Source of the DNA: Leifsonia aquatica H1aii
GTDB taxonomy: Bacteria > Actinomycetota > Actinomycetes > Actinomycetales > Microbacteriaceae
NCBI RefSeq assembly: GCF_000633535.1
Contig: NZ_AYMR01000001.1
Coordinates: 236,007-300,006 of the forward strand
Direction: 5' to 3'
Length of the DNA stretch: 64,000 nucleotides
Of this stretch, positions 39,104-46,827 are shown one piece after another. A model generated the notes under the pieces. It saw only the letters and a list, made by a program, of their open reading frames with translations, did not search any database and was not told where the DNA came from. Within the stretch, counting starts at the first letter, position 1. Each line of letters begins with the position of its first letter. The translations under genes and the position numbers were made by a program.

Positions 39104-40186
39104 TCACTGCTTGGGCGACGAGGGAGACGTGACCTTGATCGAGCCGTCGATGATGCCGGCCTTGATCTTGTCCAGCTCGCCCTGCAGGCCCGAGTCGACC
39201 TTCGAGGCGAAGTCGTGGAACGGCGCGAGGCCCACACCGTCGTTCTTCAGCGTGCCCACGTACGGGGTGCTGTCGAACTTGCCGTCGGCCGCCTGGGTCA
39301 CGACGTCGTTGGTGGCGGGCTTCATGCCCTTCATGACCGAGGTGAGAAGCAGGTCCTTGACGCTCGGGTCCGACTCGTAGACATCGGCGTCGACGCCGAC
39401 CATGGCGATCGCCTTGCCGGAGTCCTTGATCGCCTGTGCGGCCGACTGGTAGATCGGGCCGCCGACGGGCATGATCACATCGGCGTTCTGGTCGATGATG
39501 CCCTGCGCCGTGTTCTTCGCGGTCTCGTTGGCGTCGAAGCCACCGGTGAAGGAGCCGTTCTGCGCGTCGACGTCCCAGCCGACGACCTTGACCGACTTGC
39601 CCTTCTGCTGGTTGAAGTACTTCACGCCGTCCGCGTAGCCGTCCATGAAGATGGTGACGGTCGGGATCTGCATGCCGCCGAAGGTGCCGACGATGCCGGT
39701 CTTCGAGTAGCTCGCGGCCGCGTAGCCGGCGAGGAACGCCGCCTGAGCGGTGTCGAAGATGATCGGCTTGACGTTCTTGGCCTGGATCGAGTTGTCGTCG
39801 ATGATGGCGAAGTTGACGTCGGGGTTGGCCGCCGCCGCCTTCTTCGTCGCGTCGGCGAGCAGGAAGCCGACAGTGACGATGACGTTGCAGTTCGCGTCGA
39901 CCATGCTCTGGATGTTCGGAGCGAAGTCGTTCTCGCTCTTCGACTCGGCCGACTTCGGGGTGACGCCGAGCGTCTTCGCCGCCTCGGTCAGGCCCTCGTA
40001 GCCGAGCTGGTTGAACGAGTGGTCGTCGAATCCGCCCGAGTCGGAGACCATGCAGGGCAGGAAGTCGCTCTTCGCGGCGCCGGTCGACGAACTGTCGGAC
40101 GGTGCGGCGGAACACGCGGCGAGCAGCGCGATGACGCCGGTCGCCGCCAGACCGACGAGGCCGGCCTTACGAGCTGTGATTGTCAA
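39104..40186 (-). CDS. BMP-family nucleoside-binding lipoprotein
   Basis: 360 aa secreted lipoprotein. The signal peptide ends in the lipobox LLAACSAA, with the lipidated Cys at residue 25, followed by a Ser-rich linker. The mature part has VSDSGGFDDHSFNQLGYEGL, typical of BmpA/Med nucleoside receptors, and ends in a hinge-fold C-lobe. The start is a TTG at 40186 with a strong GGAGGACAACC site. It captures nucleosides for the downstream ABC permease. Confidence 0.93.
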   Translation of the reverse strand: MTITARKAGLVGLAATGVIALLAACSAAPSDSSSTGAAKSDFLPCMVSDSGGFDDHSFNQLGYEGLTEAAKTLGVTPKSAESKSENDFAPNIQSMVDANCNVIVTVGFLLADATKKAAAANPDVNFAIIDDNSIQAKNVKPIIFDTAQAAFLAGYAAASYSKTGIVGTFGGMQIPTVTIFMDGYADGVKYFNQQKGKSVKVVGWDVDAQNGSFTGGFDANETAKNTAQGIIDQNADVIMPVGGPIYQSAAQAIKDSGKAIAMVGVDADVYESDPSVKDLLLTSVMKGMKPATNDVVTQAADGKFDSTPYVGTLKNDGVGLAPFHDFASKVDSGLQGELDKIKAGIIDGSIKVTSPSSPKQ

Positions 40187-40307
40187 GGTTGTCCTCCAAG
40201 ATGCGTGGCCGGCGCAGGTGCCCGCCGGCCAGGGTATGCACTGACGTTACCGAATGTGACGAACCGCTCCGTCCGAAAACCCGGCTTCTTCATGCAAGCG
40301 TTACAAA

Positions 40308-40359
40308 CGCGCGCCTGGTTGGCGACTGCTCATTTGAGCAACCGTCGACCAGGCGCGCG
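40308..40359 (-). terminator. Large hairpin after corA
   Basis: CGCGCGCCTGGT (40308-40319) pairs perfectly with ACCAGGCGCGCG (40348-40359). On the minus strand it is followed by TTTGTAA, so it is a likely terminator for corA. Its loop contains the TGCTCA-N2-TGAGCA palindrome. Confidence 0.6.
40327..40340. promoter_or_regulatory. Palindrome TGCTCA-N2-TGAGCA, copy 2
   Basis: TGCTCATTTGAGCA, 140 bp upstream of the bmpA-like start. It has the same arms as the copy at 39014-39027 and is a candidate operator for the nucleoside importer. Confidence 0.6.
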
Positions 40360-40371
40360 AACGGGCCGGCG

Positions 40372-41505
40372 CTACATCCATCCGCGCTTCTTGAACAGCA
40401 CGTAGAGCAGAGTGCTCAGCCCCAGCATCGCGACGATCGCGAGCGGGTAGCCGAACTGCCATGCCAGTTCGGGCATGTGCGTGAAGTTCATGCCGTAGAC
40501 GCCGGCGATCAGCGAGGGGGCGAAGAGGATGGCCGCCCAGGACGAGATCTTCTTGACCTGCTCCCCCTGCTCGTGCGTCGAGAGCGCGAGCCGGGTCATC
40601 TCCTCGTTCTGGCGTTCCGAGACGAGGGTGGAGTTGACCGTGAGGATGTCTCGCAGCAGGTAGCGGAAGCCGTCCACGCGCTCATTGACCTGGGTGAGGT
40701 GGTCGGCGACGTCGCGGAGCCGGCGCTCGAGCTCCTGGGTGACCCCGTACTTCGCCGAGCCGCGTTCGAGGGCGACCATCACCGCCGACAGCGGATGGGT
40801 CGCGCGCTGGAAGTCGATGACCTCGCGGGACAGCTCGTAGATGCGTCGGGAGACCAGCGCGTCCCCGCCGAAGACCTGGGTCTCGATCTCGTCGATGTCG
40901 TTGGCGAGACCGGCGACGACCGGGCTGTAGGCGTCCACCACGGCGTCGATGATCGCATAGAGCACCGCCTGCGGTCCCAGTGAGAGCAGCTCGGGCTCGG
41001 CCTCCATCCTGTGTCGGACGGTCGACAGGTCGGGTGACTCGCTGTGGCGCACCGTGATCACGAAGTTCGGGCCGACGAAGAGGTGCAGCTCGCCGAAGTC
41101 GACCTCCTCGGGCACGTCGAGGTAGTTGGCCGCCTTGAGCACGACGAAGAGGACGGTGTCGTACCGCTCCAGCTTGGGTCGCTGGTGCGCGACGATGGCG
41201 TCCTCGATGGCGAGCGGGTGGAGGTTGAACTCCTCCGCCAACGACATCAGTTCGCGCTCGCTCGGCCGGTAGAGGCCGATCCAGGCGACACCGTGCGGGG
41301 TGGCGTCGAGTGCGCGGTACGTCTCGGCCAGCGAGGTGGGCGACGCCACGCGCACGCCGTCGCGGTACACGGCGCTGTCCACCATGCTCGACCGGGTGGG
41401 CGTACCGTCCGACGGCTCCGGGGCGACGATGGCGCTGGGAGGGTCACCCCTGCGCGTTCGGGAAACGAAGGGCATGGGAATGCCGCGTCGGTTGATGTTC
41501 GCCAT
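40372..41505 (-). CDS. corA: CorA family magnesium/cobalt transporter
   Basis: 377 aa. A cytoplasmic domain of about 310 residues precedes two C-terminal helices. The pore motif is AGVYGMNFTHMPEL, containing the GMN selectivity signature. It mediates Mg2+ (or Co2+, Ni2+) uptake down the membrane potential. The ATG at 41505 has GGAGGTGAACG just upstream. A second, unrelated Mg2+ channel (MgtE) lies at 44306. No Mg2+ riboswitch was recognised. Confidence 0.93.
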   Translation of the reverse strand: MANINRRGIPMPFVSRTRRGDPPSAIVAPEPSDGTPTRSSMVDSAVYRDGVRVASPTSLAETYRALDATPHGVAWIGLYRPSERELMSLAEEFNLHPLAIEDAIVAHQRPKLERYDTVLFVVLKAANYLDVPEEVDFGELHLFVGPNFVITVRHSESPDLSTVRHRMEAEPELLSLGPQAVLYAIIDAVVDAYSPVVAGLANDIDEIETQVFGGDALVSRRIYELSREVIDFQRATHPLSAVMVALERGSAKYGVTQELERRLRDVADHLTQVNERVDGFRYLLRDILTVNSTLVSERQNEEMTRLALSTHEQGEQVKKISSWAAILFAPSLIAGVYGMNFTHMPELAWQFGYPLAIVAMLGLSTLLYVLFKKRGWM

Positions 41506-41559
41506 CGTTCACCTCCAGGGAGCATGCGGAAGAGTGGACGGCCGCCCGGGGGCGGCCAC

Positions 41560-42729
41560 CTAACTGTACGCGCGCTGCCTGCCGACGGGCTGGACGCCGC
41601 TCCCCTCCGCCTCTGCACAAGCGCTCAGGATGGCTCGCTCGTAGTGCCCGATCAGCTCGCCGCAGAGCACGTCCCAGCCGCGGCCCAGCACCGCCCGGCG
41701 CCCGGCCTCCCCCATCCGCAGGCGCAGGCCGGTGTCGCCGACGATCATCCCGACGGCCGCGCGCAACGCCCGCTCGTCCGCGGGCGGGAAGAGCAGGCCG
41801 TCCACCCCGTGCTCGACCAGGTCGACCGGACCTCCGGCCCGCGGGGCGATCACGGGCAGGCCGGAGGCGTGGGCCTCCTGGACGGTCTGGCCGAAGGTCT
41901 CCTCCGAGCCGGTGTGCACGAAGATGTCGAAGGCGGCGTAGGCCGCGGCGAGGTCCTCGCCGCCGAGGCGGCCGAGCCAGGTGACAGGAACGCCCCGCAG
42001 TTCGCGCGCCACCGCGTCTCGGGCCGGTCCGTCGCCGACGATGGCGACCGAGAGACCGGGGATGCCGCGCAGTGCCCGCAGCCGCTCCACCTGCTTCTCG
42101 GGCGCGATACGGCCGACGTAGCCGACGACGACCTCGCCGTCCGGCGAGAGCCGGTCGCGGAGGGCGACGGCCGCCCGGGTGCGACGCTTATTGGGGTGGT
42201 ACCGCTCGAGGTCGACGCCGCGGCCCCAGCGCCCGATGCGCGAGACCCCGGCCTCGCGCAGGTCGTACTCCGAGGCGGCGGAGGGCGCGAGCGTCAGGTC
42301 GGCGCCCTCGTGCACCCAGCGCACGTACTTCCAGGCGATCGATGAGGTGAGGCCGAGTCCGTTGCGGCGGGCGAAGCCGGCGACGTCGGTCTGGTAGATC
42401 GCGACGGACGGCACGCCCAGCCGGTTGGCGGCGGCGATCGCCTGAGCGCCGAGGAAGAACGGGGACGCCGCGTGCAGCACATCCGGCGCGAACCGGGCGA
42501 GGATGCGCTGCACCTGCGGGCTCGGCAGCCCGACCGGGAACTGCCGGTAGGCGATGGACGGGACCTGGTGGATGCGGAACCCGGCGTACTCGGCGGGCGC
42601 CCCCGCGTCCGGGCAGATCACGATCGCCTCGTGCCCGGCCGCGGCCAGGTGGTCGAGGACACGCAGCACGCTGTTCGTGACCCCGTTGACGGTGGGGAGG
42701 AAGCTCTCGCTGACGACGGCTACCCGCAT
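41560..42729 (-). CDS. GT4 glycosyltransferase, MgtA-like (GDP-mannose-dependent)
   Basis: 389 aa GT-B enzyme. N-domain has SESFLPTVNGVTNSVLRVLDHL; C-domain has VVGYVGRIAPEKQVERL and TGSEETFGQTVQEAHASGLP with the donor-site Glu pair. The pattern SFLPTVNGV matches actinobacterial alpha-mannosyltransferases such as MgtA that start lipomannan-type glycolipids. The start ATG 42729 follows a TAGCGT -10 box 7 nt upstream. It is divergent from manC, which makes its probable donor. Confidence 0.86.
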   Translation of the reverse strand: MRVAVVSESFLPTVNGVTNSVLRVLDHLAAAGHEAIVICPDAGAPAEYAGFRIHQVPSIAYRQFPVGLPSPQVQRILARFAPDVLHAASPFFLGAQAIAAANRLGVPSVAIYQTDVAGFARRNGLGLTSSIAWKYVRWVHEGADLTLAPSAASEYDLREAGVSRIGRWGRGVDLERYHPNKRRTRAAVALRDRLSPDGEVVVGYVGRIAPEKQVERLRALRGIPGLSVAIVGDGPARDAVARELRGVPVTWLGRLGGEDLAAAYAAFDIFVHTGSEETFGQTVQEAHASGLPVIAPRAGGPVDLVEHGVDGLLFPPADERALRAAVGMIVGDTGLRLRMGEAGRRAVLGRGWDVLCGELIGHYERAILSACAEAEGSGVQPVGRQRAYS

Positions 42730-42736
42730 GACCCTC

Positions 42737-42742
42737 ACGCTA
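42737..42742 (-). promoter_or_regulatory. Leaderless -10 box of the MgtA-like gene
   Basis: TAGCGT on the minus strand ends 7 nt before the ATG at 42729. Confidence 0.5.
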
Positions 42743-42803
42743 AGCGGCGGGGGTTGCCCGCCCCTTGCCCCTCCGTGAACGGTGGATGTCCAGCGCTGAT
42801 CGG

Positions 42804-42809
42804 TATCCT
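42804..42809 (+). promoter_or_regulatory. Leaderless -10 box of manC
   Basis: TATCCT ends 7 nt before the ATG at 42817. Confidence 0.55.
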
Positions 42810-42816
42810 GTCCAGC

Positions 42817-43941
42817 ATGACCCGCACCTCCGCACTCGACCGCTTCTACAGTGTGATCCCCGCCGGCGGCGTCGGATCCCGGCTGTGGCCCCTGTCGCGT
42901 GCCGACGCGCCCAAGTTCCTCCACGACCTGACCGGCTCCGGTCAGACGCTGCTGCGCAGCACCTGGGATCGCCTCACTCCTCTGTCCGGCGATCAACGGA
43001 TCATGGTCGTCACCGGTCGTGCGCACCGCGCGGCCGTCGAGGCCCAGCTGCCCGACCTCATCGACGCCAACGTCGTGCTCGAGAGCGAAGGGCGGGACTC
43101 GACCGCCGCCATCGGCCTGGCGGCCGCCATCCTGGAACGTCGCGAGCCCGGCGTGATCATCGGCTCGTTCGCGGCCGACCACGTCATCCGCGACCAGGTC
43201 CGTTTCCGGCAGGCCGTGCGAGAGGCCGTGCATTCCGCCGATTCCGGCTACATCACCACCATCGGCATCCAGCCCACCGAGCCGGCGGTCGGATTCGGCT
43301 ACATCCACTGCGCCGACGACTCCGCCGAGATCGCCGGCGCCCCATCGGCGCGGCTGGTCGACTCCTTCGTCGAGAAGCCGGACCTGTCCACGGCCGAAGG
43401 CTACGTGGCCGACGGCTCCTACCTCTGGAATGCGGGCATGTTCATCGCTCGAGCCGATCTGCTCCTCGCGGAGATCGGTCGCAACAAGCCGGAGCTGCTC
43501 GCCGGCATCCTCGAGCTCGCCGCCGCATGGGACGACCCGGCGACCCGCGGACCGGCGGTCGACCGGATCTGGCCGCGGCTGGAGAAGATCGCGATCGACT
43601 ACACCGTCGCCGAGCCCGCGGCCGAGGCCGGTCGGCTCGCCGTCATCCCCGGCTACTTCGACTGGGACGACGTAGGGGACTTCGCCTCGCTGGCGAAGCT
43701 GAACTCGGGCGGCCGCAAGTCCGACCTGGCGATCCTGGGCGAGAACGCCCGCGTGCTCGCCGATTCGTCGAGCGGCATCGTCGTGAGCCAGAGCAACCGC
43801 GTCATCAGCCTGATCGGCGTCAAGGACATCGTCGTCGTCGACACTCCGGACGCCCTCCTGGTCACCACCAGCGAGCACGCGCAGCGGGTGAAGTCCGTCG
43901 TCGACGCCCTCAAGGTCACCGGCTCCACCGACGTCCTGTAG
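42817..43941 (+). CDS. manC: Mannose-1-phosphate guanylyltransferase
   Basis: 374 aa nucleotidyltransferase that makes GDP-mannose from GTP and mannose-1-phosphate. The signature is PAGGVGSRLWPLSR near the N-terminus. FVEKPDLSTAEGYV and SYLWNAGMFIAR are the substrate-binding blocks. It ends after the nucleotidyl and short beta-helix parts, with no phosphomannose isomerase domain. The start at 42817 is set by the -10 box. GDP-mannose feeds the divergent mannosyltransferase and the gmd pair at 13978-15932. Confidence 0.93.
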   Translation: MTRTSALDRFYSVIPAGGVGSRLWPLSRADAPKFLHDLTGSGQTLLRSTWDRLTPLSGDQRIMVVTGRAHRAAVEAQLPDLIDANVVLESEGRDSTAAIGLAAAILERREPGVIIGSFAADHVIRDQVRFRQAVREAVHSADSGYITTIGIQPTEPAVGFGYIHCADDSAEIAGAPSARLVDSFVEKPDLSTAEGYVADGSYLWNAGMFIARADLLLAEIGRNKPELLAGILELAAAWDDPATRGPAVDRIWPRLEKIAIDYTVAEPAAEAGRLAVIPGYFDWDDVGDFASLAKLNSGGRKSDLAILGENARVLADSSSGIVVSQSNRVISLIGVKDIVVVDTPDALLVTTSEHAQRVKSVVDALKVTGSTDVL

Positions 43942-43991
43942 TCGGGCCCTCCGAGGGCGCGCCGGCGCGCGGCCAGTCGACGGACGACGAG

Positions 43992-44216
43992 TCAGTCGAC
44001 GACCGACGGGCCGTTCTGCACGTCGGCGGCGATGCGGGAGATCTCCGCGTCGTCGAGCGGGATGCCTGCCTCCTCGAGACGCTGTCGCAGCAGCTTCTCG
44101 CTGTCCTCTCGGGGGCGCAGCTGCATGTCCGCGCGCATCTGCTCCACGATCCCGGCGACCTTCTCGCCGGTGCCGGCATCGGTGCTTCCGTCCATGACGG
44201 GCTCATCCTGGGTCAT
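43992..44216 (-). CDS. Small acidic protein of unknown function
   Basis: 74 aa, predicted cytoplasmic, without a signal or membrane segment. The central part reads GEKVAGIVEQMRADMQ and LRQRLEEAGIPLDDAEISRI, mostly helical and charged. The ATG at 44216 (MTQDEP) is preceded by a TAGCCT -10 box 7 nt upstream, so a real leaderless gene is likely. I do not recognise a family. It lies between manC and mgtE, convergent with manC. Confidence 0.65.
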   Translation of the reverse strand: MTQDEPVMDGSTDAGTGEKVAGIVEQMRADMQLRPREDSEKLLRQRLEEAGIPLDDAEISRIAADVQNGPSVVD

Positions 44217-44223
44217 GTCTCGG

Positions 44224-44229
44224 AGGCTA
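44224..44229 (-). promoter_or_regulatory. Leaderless -10 box of the small acidic protein
   Basis: TAGCCT on the minus strand ends 7 nt before the ATG at 44216. Confidence 0.45.
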
Positions 44230-44305
44230 CGCCGACGGCCGCCCGAAGCAAGGGGGTGCACGCCGCTCGCACGGGGTTCACAGCACGCGTTCCCCGGCGA
44301 GCGCT

Positions 44306-45688
44306 TCACAAGCCGCGCAGCTCGGGCAGGAGCGCCTTCGCGATCAAGAAGTAGATCACCAGGCCGGTGCCGTCGACGATCGTCGCGATCATCGGGCCGG
44401 AAACGACCGCGGGGTCGACACGTGTCCGTGTGAGCAGCAGCGGGAGCACTGAGGCGACCAGTGCGGACCACATCACGATGGCGGCCAGGGTGAGCGAGAC
44501 GACCAGCACGATCTCCCACCCCACGTCGAGGGTGAACGCGCGCACCAGCCCGGCCCCGGCCATGGCCACCGCGATCAACCCTGCGGTCGACAGTTCGGTG
44601 ACGAGCACGCGGCCGAGGTCCCTCAGCCGGATCTGCTGGAGCGAGACCGCTCGGACGATGGTCGTCGTGATCTGCGTCCCCGCGTTCCCACCGGTTCCGA
44701 TCAGCAACGGGATGAAGAAGGCCAGGCTGACGACGGCCTCCAACTCGTGCTCGAAGATCTGCAGCACGGTTCCGGTGTAGGCCTCGGCGACGAACAGGAC
44801 GAGCAGCCAGACGATGCGCTTGCGCCAAAGCAGCAGCGGCGACGCGCGCAGGTACGGCACATCGAGGGGTCGGGACGCCCCCTGCCGCTCGGCGTCGTCC
44901 GTCGCCTCGTCCTCGACGATGTCCGCGGCGGCGTCGGCTGTCAGGATTCCCAGGAGCCTCTGCCGCTGATCCACGACGGGGAGCGCGAGGAGCCGGTGGT
45001 CCAGCAGCAGACGGGCCGCCTTCTCCGCGTCGCCATCCTGATCGACGTACAGCGGCGACGAGGTCATGACGCCGGAGATCCGGGTTCCCGGCTGCGCGAG
45101 CACGAGCGCGCGAAAGGCGACCACACCGACCAGGCGACGGTCGTCGTCCACGACGTAGACGTATGCGCCGGTCTGGGAGTCAGCACCGCGTCCACCGAAC
45201 CCGCGAGCCACACCGATCGCCTCCTCGGCCGATGCGCGCGCGGGCACCGAGAGCACTTCGGGGACCATGTGCGCGGCCGCGGTGTCGACGGCCCGCCCGA
45301 GCAGATCGCGCAGCACGGCCGCACGGTCGGCGGACAGTGCACCGAGGATGGCGTCGCGCGGACGGGCCGGCACCTCGCGGAGGATGTCGGTCGCCAGATC
45401 GGAATTCAGCGCCGGCAGCAACCGTGCCGCGGTCGTGGGCTCCCAACGGACCAGCAGCGACGCGGCCGCGTGGGTCTCGATCGACGACAGCAGCTCCTCA
45501 GCGCCGTCGTCGTCCAGGACGCGACCGAGAGCGTGAACACCGTCGTCGTCGAGGGCGTCGACCTGTTCGGCCCGCCTGACCGGATCGGTGACCGCCACGA
45601 GCCAGCGGTCGAAGCCAGTCCCCGGCCCTTCCCGCAGGATGCGCCCGAGCGCCTCGTGCGACAGGCGCTGGGGCGCTGCGGGTGACAT
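44306..45688 (-). CDS. mgtE: Magnesium transporter MgtE
   Basis: 460 aa Mg2+ channel. The order is an N-terminal helical domain (about 1-135), a CBS pair (about 140-270) containing GVMTSSPLYVDQDGD and LLALPVVDQRQRLLG, then five membrane helices with GTGGNAGTQITTTIVRA, the pore signature. The CBS domains normally close the channel at high Mg2+. The ATG at 45688 has an AAAGGATG site. No M-box was found in the 250-bp leader shared with the divergent sdh operon. Confidence 0.93.
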   Translation of the reverse strand: MSPAAPQRLSHEALGRILREGPGTGFDRWLVAVTDPVRRAEQVDALDDDGVHALGRVLDDDGAEELLSSIETHAAASLLVRWEPTTAARLLPALNSDLATDILREVPARPRDAILGALSADRAAVLRDLLGRAVDTAAAHMVPEVLSVPARASAEEAIGVARGFGGRGADSQTGAYVYVVDDDRRLVGVVAFRALVLAQPGTRISGVMTSSPLYVDQDGDAEKAARLLLDHRLLALPVVDQRQRLLGILTADAAADIVEDEATDDAERQGASRPLDVPYLRASPLLLWRKRIVWLLVLFVAEAYTGTVLQIFEHELEAVVSLAFFIPLLIGTGGNAGTQITTTIVRAVSLQQIRLRDLGRVLVTELSTAGLIAVAMAGAGLVRAFTLDVGWEIVLVVSLTLAAIVMWSALVASVLPLLLTRTRVDPAVVSGPMIATIVDGTGLVIYFLIAKALLPELRGL

Positions 45689-45824
45689 GGCATCCTTTCG
45701 GCTCGGACGACAGCCGATCCACCGGAAGAATGCGCTCGGGTGCCGTCCTGCCGAAGACGGGGCAGCCGATATACGCGTGCCGTCGAGGTGAATTGGGTGG
45801 TGCGGGCGCACGGCCTGGGTATCG

Positions 45825-45848
45825 AGTTGTCTCGACGTCGAGATAACT
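45825..45848. promoter_or_regulatory. 24-bp palindrome between mgtE and sdhC
   Basis: AGTTGTCTCGAC followed by GTCGAGATAACT is a palindrome with one mismatch; its centre TCTCGACGTCGAGA is perfect. It ends 38 bp upstream of the sdhC -10 box, a good position for an operator of the sdh operon, mgtE or both. I do not recognise the regulator. Confidence 0.65.
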
Positions 45849-45885
45849 GAGGGCACCCTAAGCAGCGCAGGGAAGACCCGCGGCA

Positions 45886-45891
45886 TAGACT
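45886..45891 (+). promoter_or_regulatory. -10 box of sdhC
   Basis: TAGACT lies 55 nt upstream of the sdhC GTG, leaving a leader of about 48 nt that carries GGGAGGG at 45933-45939. Confidence 0.5.
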
Positions 45892-45946
45892 GGGCAACGC
45901 GCTCAGCGCGCCTCATGTAGCGACATGCAACCAGGGAGGGTTGTTC

Positions 45947-46363
45947 GTGCCAGACCAAGCGGCAGGGACTCTGCAGCCGACGAAGAACCGGCCGGGCGGC
46001 ACGCTGTACCGCGGCCGCGAGGGTATGTGGTCGTGGGTGCTTCACCGCATCACCGGCGTCGCCATCTTCTTCTTCCTTCTCGTGCACATCCTCGACACCT
46101 CGCTCATCCGGGTCAGCCCGGAGGCGTACAACGCGGTGATCGGGACGTACAAGAACCCCATCATGGGACTCGGCGAGATCGCCCTCGTGGCGGCCATCGT
46201 CTTCCACGCCTTCAACGGCATCCGCATCATCCTGATCGACTTCTGGAGCAAGGGCGTCAAGTACCAGCGCGCCATGTTCTGGACGGTCATCGTGCTCTGG
46301 GTGGTGCTGATGGCGGGCTTCATCCCGGTGCAGCTGATGCACATCTTCGCGGAGGGGCACTGA
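45947..46363 (+). CDS. sdhC: Succinate dehydrogenase cytochrome b556 subunit SdhC
   Basis: 138 aa membrane anchor with three helices. WSWVLHRITGVAIFFFLLVH contains the conserved HRxTG and heme-coordinating His region. It binds heme b and quinone with SdhD. GTG 45947 is chosen because a strong GGGAGGG site lies 7 nt upstream; the TTG at 45941 would be too close. First gene of sdhCDAB. Confidence 0.93.
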   Translation: MPDQAAGTLQPTKNRPGGTLYRGREGMWSWVLHRITGVAIFFFLLVHILDTSLIRVSPEAYNAVIGTYKNPIMGLGEIALVAAIVFHAFNGIRIILIDFWSKGVKYQRAMFWTVIVLWVVLMAGFIPVQLMHIFAEGH

Positions 46364-46365
46364 TT

Positions 46366-46812
46366 ATGACGACCATCGAAGCACCCCGCACCCCGGCCCG
46401 GTCGCCGCGCTCGAAGGGCGTGAACTGGGAGAAGTGGGGCTGGATCTACATGCGGCTCTCGGGCCTCGTGCTGATCGTCCTGATCTTCGGCCACCTGCTG
46501 GTGAACATCGTGCTGGGCGACGGCGTCAAGCAGATCGACTTCGCCTTCGTCGCCGGCAAGTACGCGACGCCGTTCTGGCAGGTCTGGGATCTGCTCATGC
46601 TCTGGCTCGCGATGATCCACGGTGGCAACGGCATGCGCACGCTCGTCAACGACTACGCGCACAACAAGACGGTGAACCGCATCCTCCGCTGGGCGATCCT
46701 CGCCGCGGTGGTCGTGATGGTCGTGCTCGGCACCCTCGTGATCTTCACCTTCGACCCCTGCCCGGTGGGCGCCGCAGCCGATCAGCTGCCGTCCTTCTGC
46801 CCGGTCAAGTAA
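46366..46812 (+). CDS. sdhD: Succinate dehydrogenase membrane anchor subunit SdhD
   Basis: 148 aa with three helices. The first is RLSGLVLIVLIFGHLLVNIV with the helix His, and the second contains LAMIHGGNGMRTLVNDY, typical of actinobacterial SdhD. The N-terminal 35 residues are basic. The ATG lies 2 bp after the sdhC stop. It pairs with SdhC to anchor the SdhA/SdhB catalytic dimer on the membrane. Confidence 0.92.
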   Translation: MTTIEAPRTPARSPRSKGVNWEKWGWIYMRLSGLVLIVLIFGHLLVNIVLGDGVKQIDFAFVAGKYATPFWQVWDLLMLWLAMIHGGNGMRTLVNDYAHNKTVNRILRWAILAAVVVMVVLGTLVIFTFDPCPVGAAADQLPSFCPVK

Positions 46813-46827
46813 CGGAAAACCGCACCT

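Noticed and set aside
45689..45940. Possible Mg2+ riboswitch (M-box) in the mgtE leader
   Set aside because: No M-box conserved blocks could be found on the minus strand.
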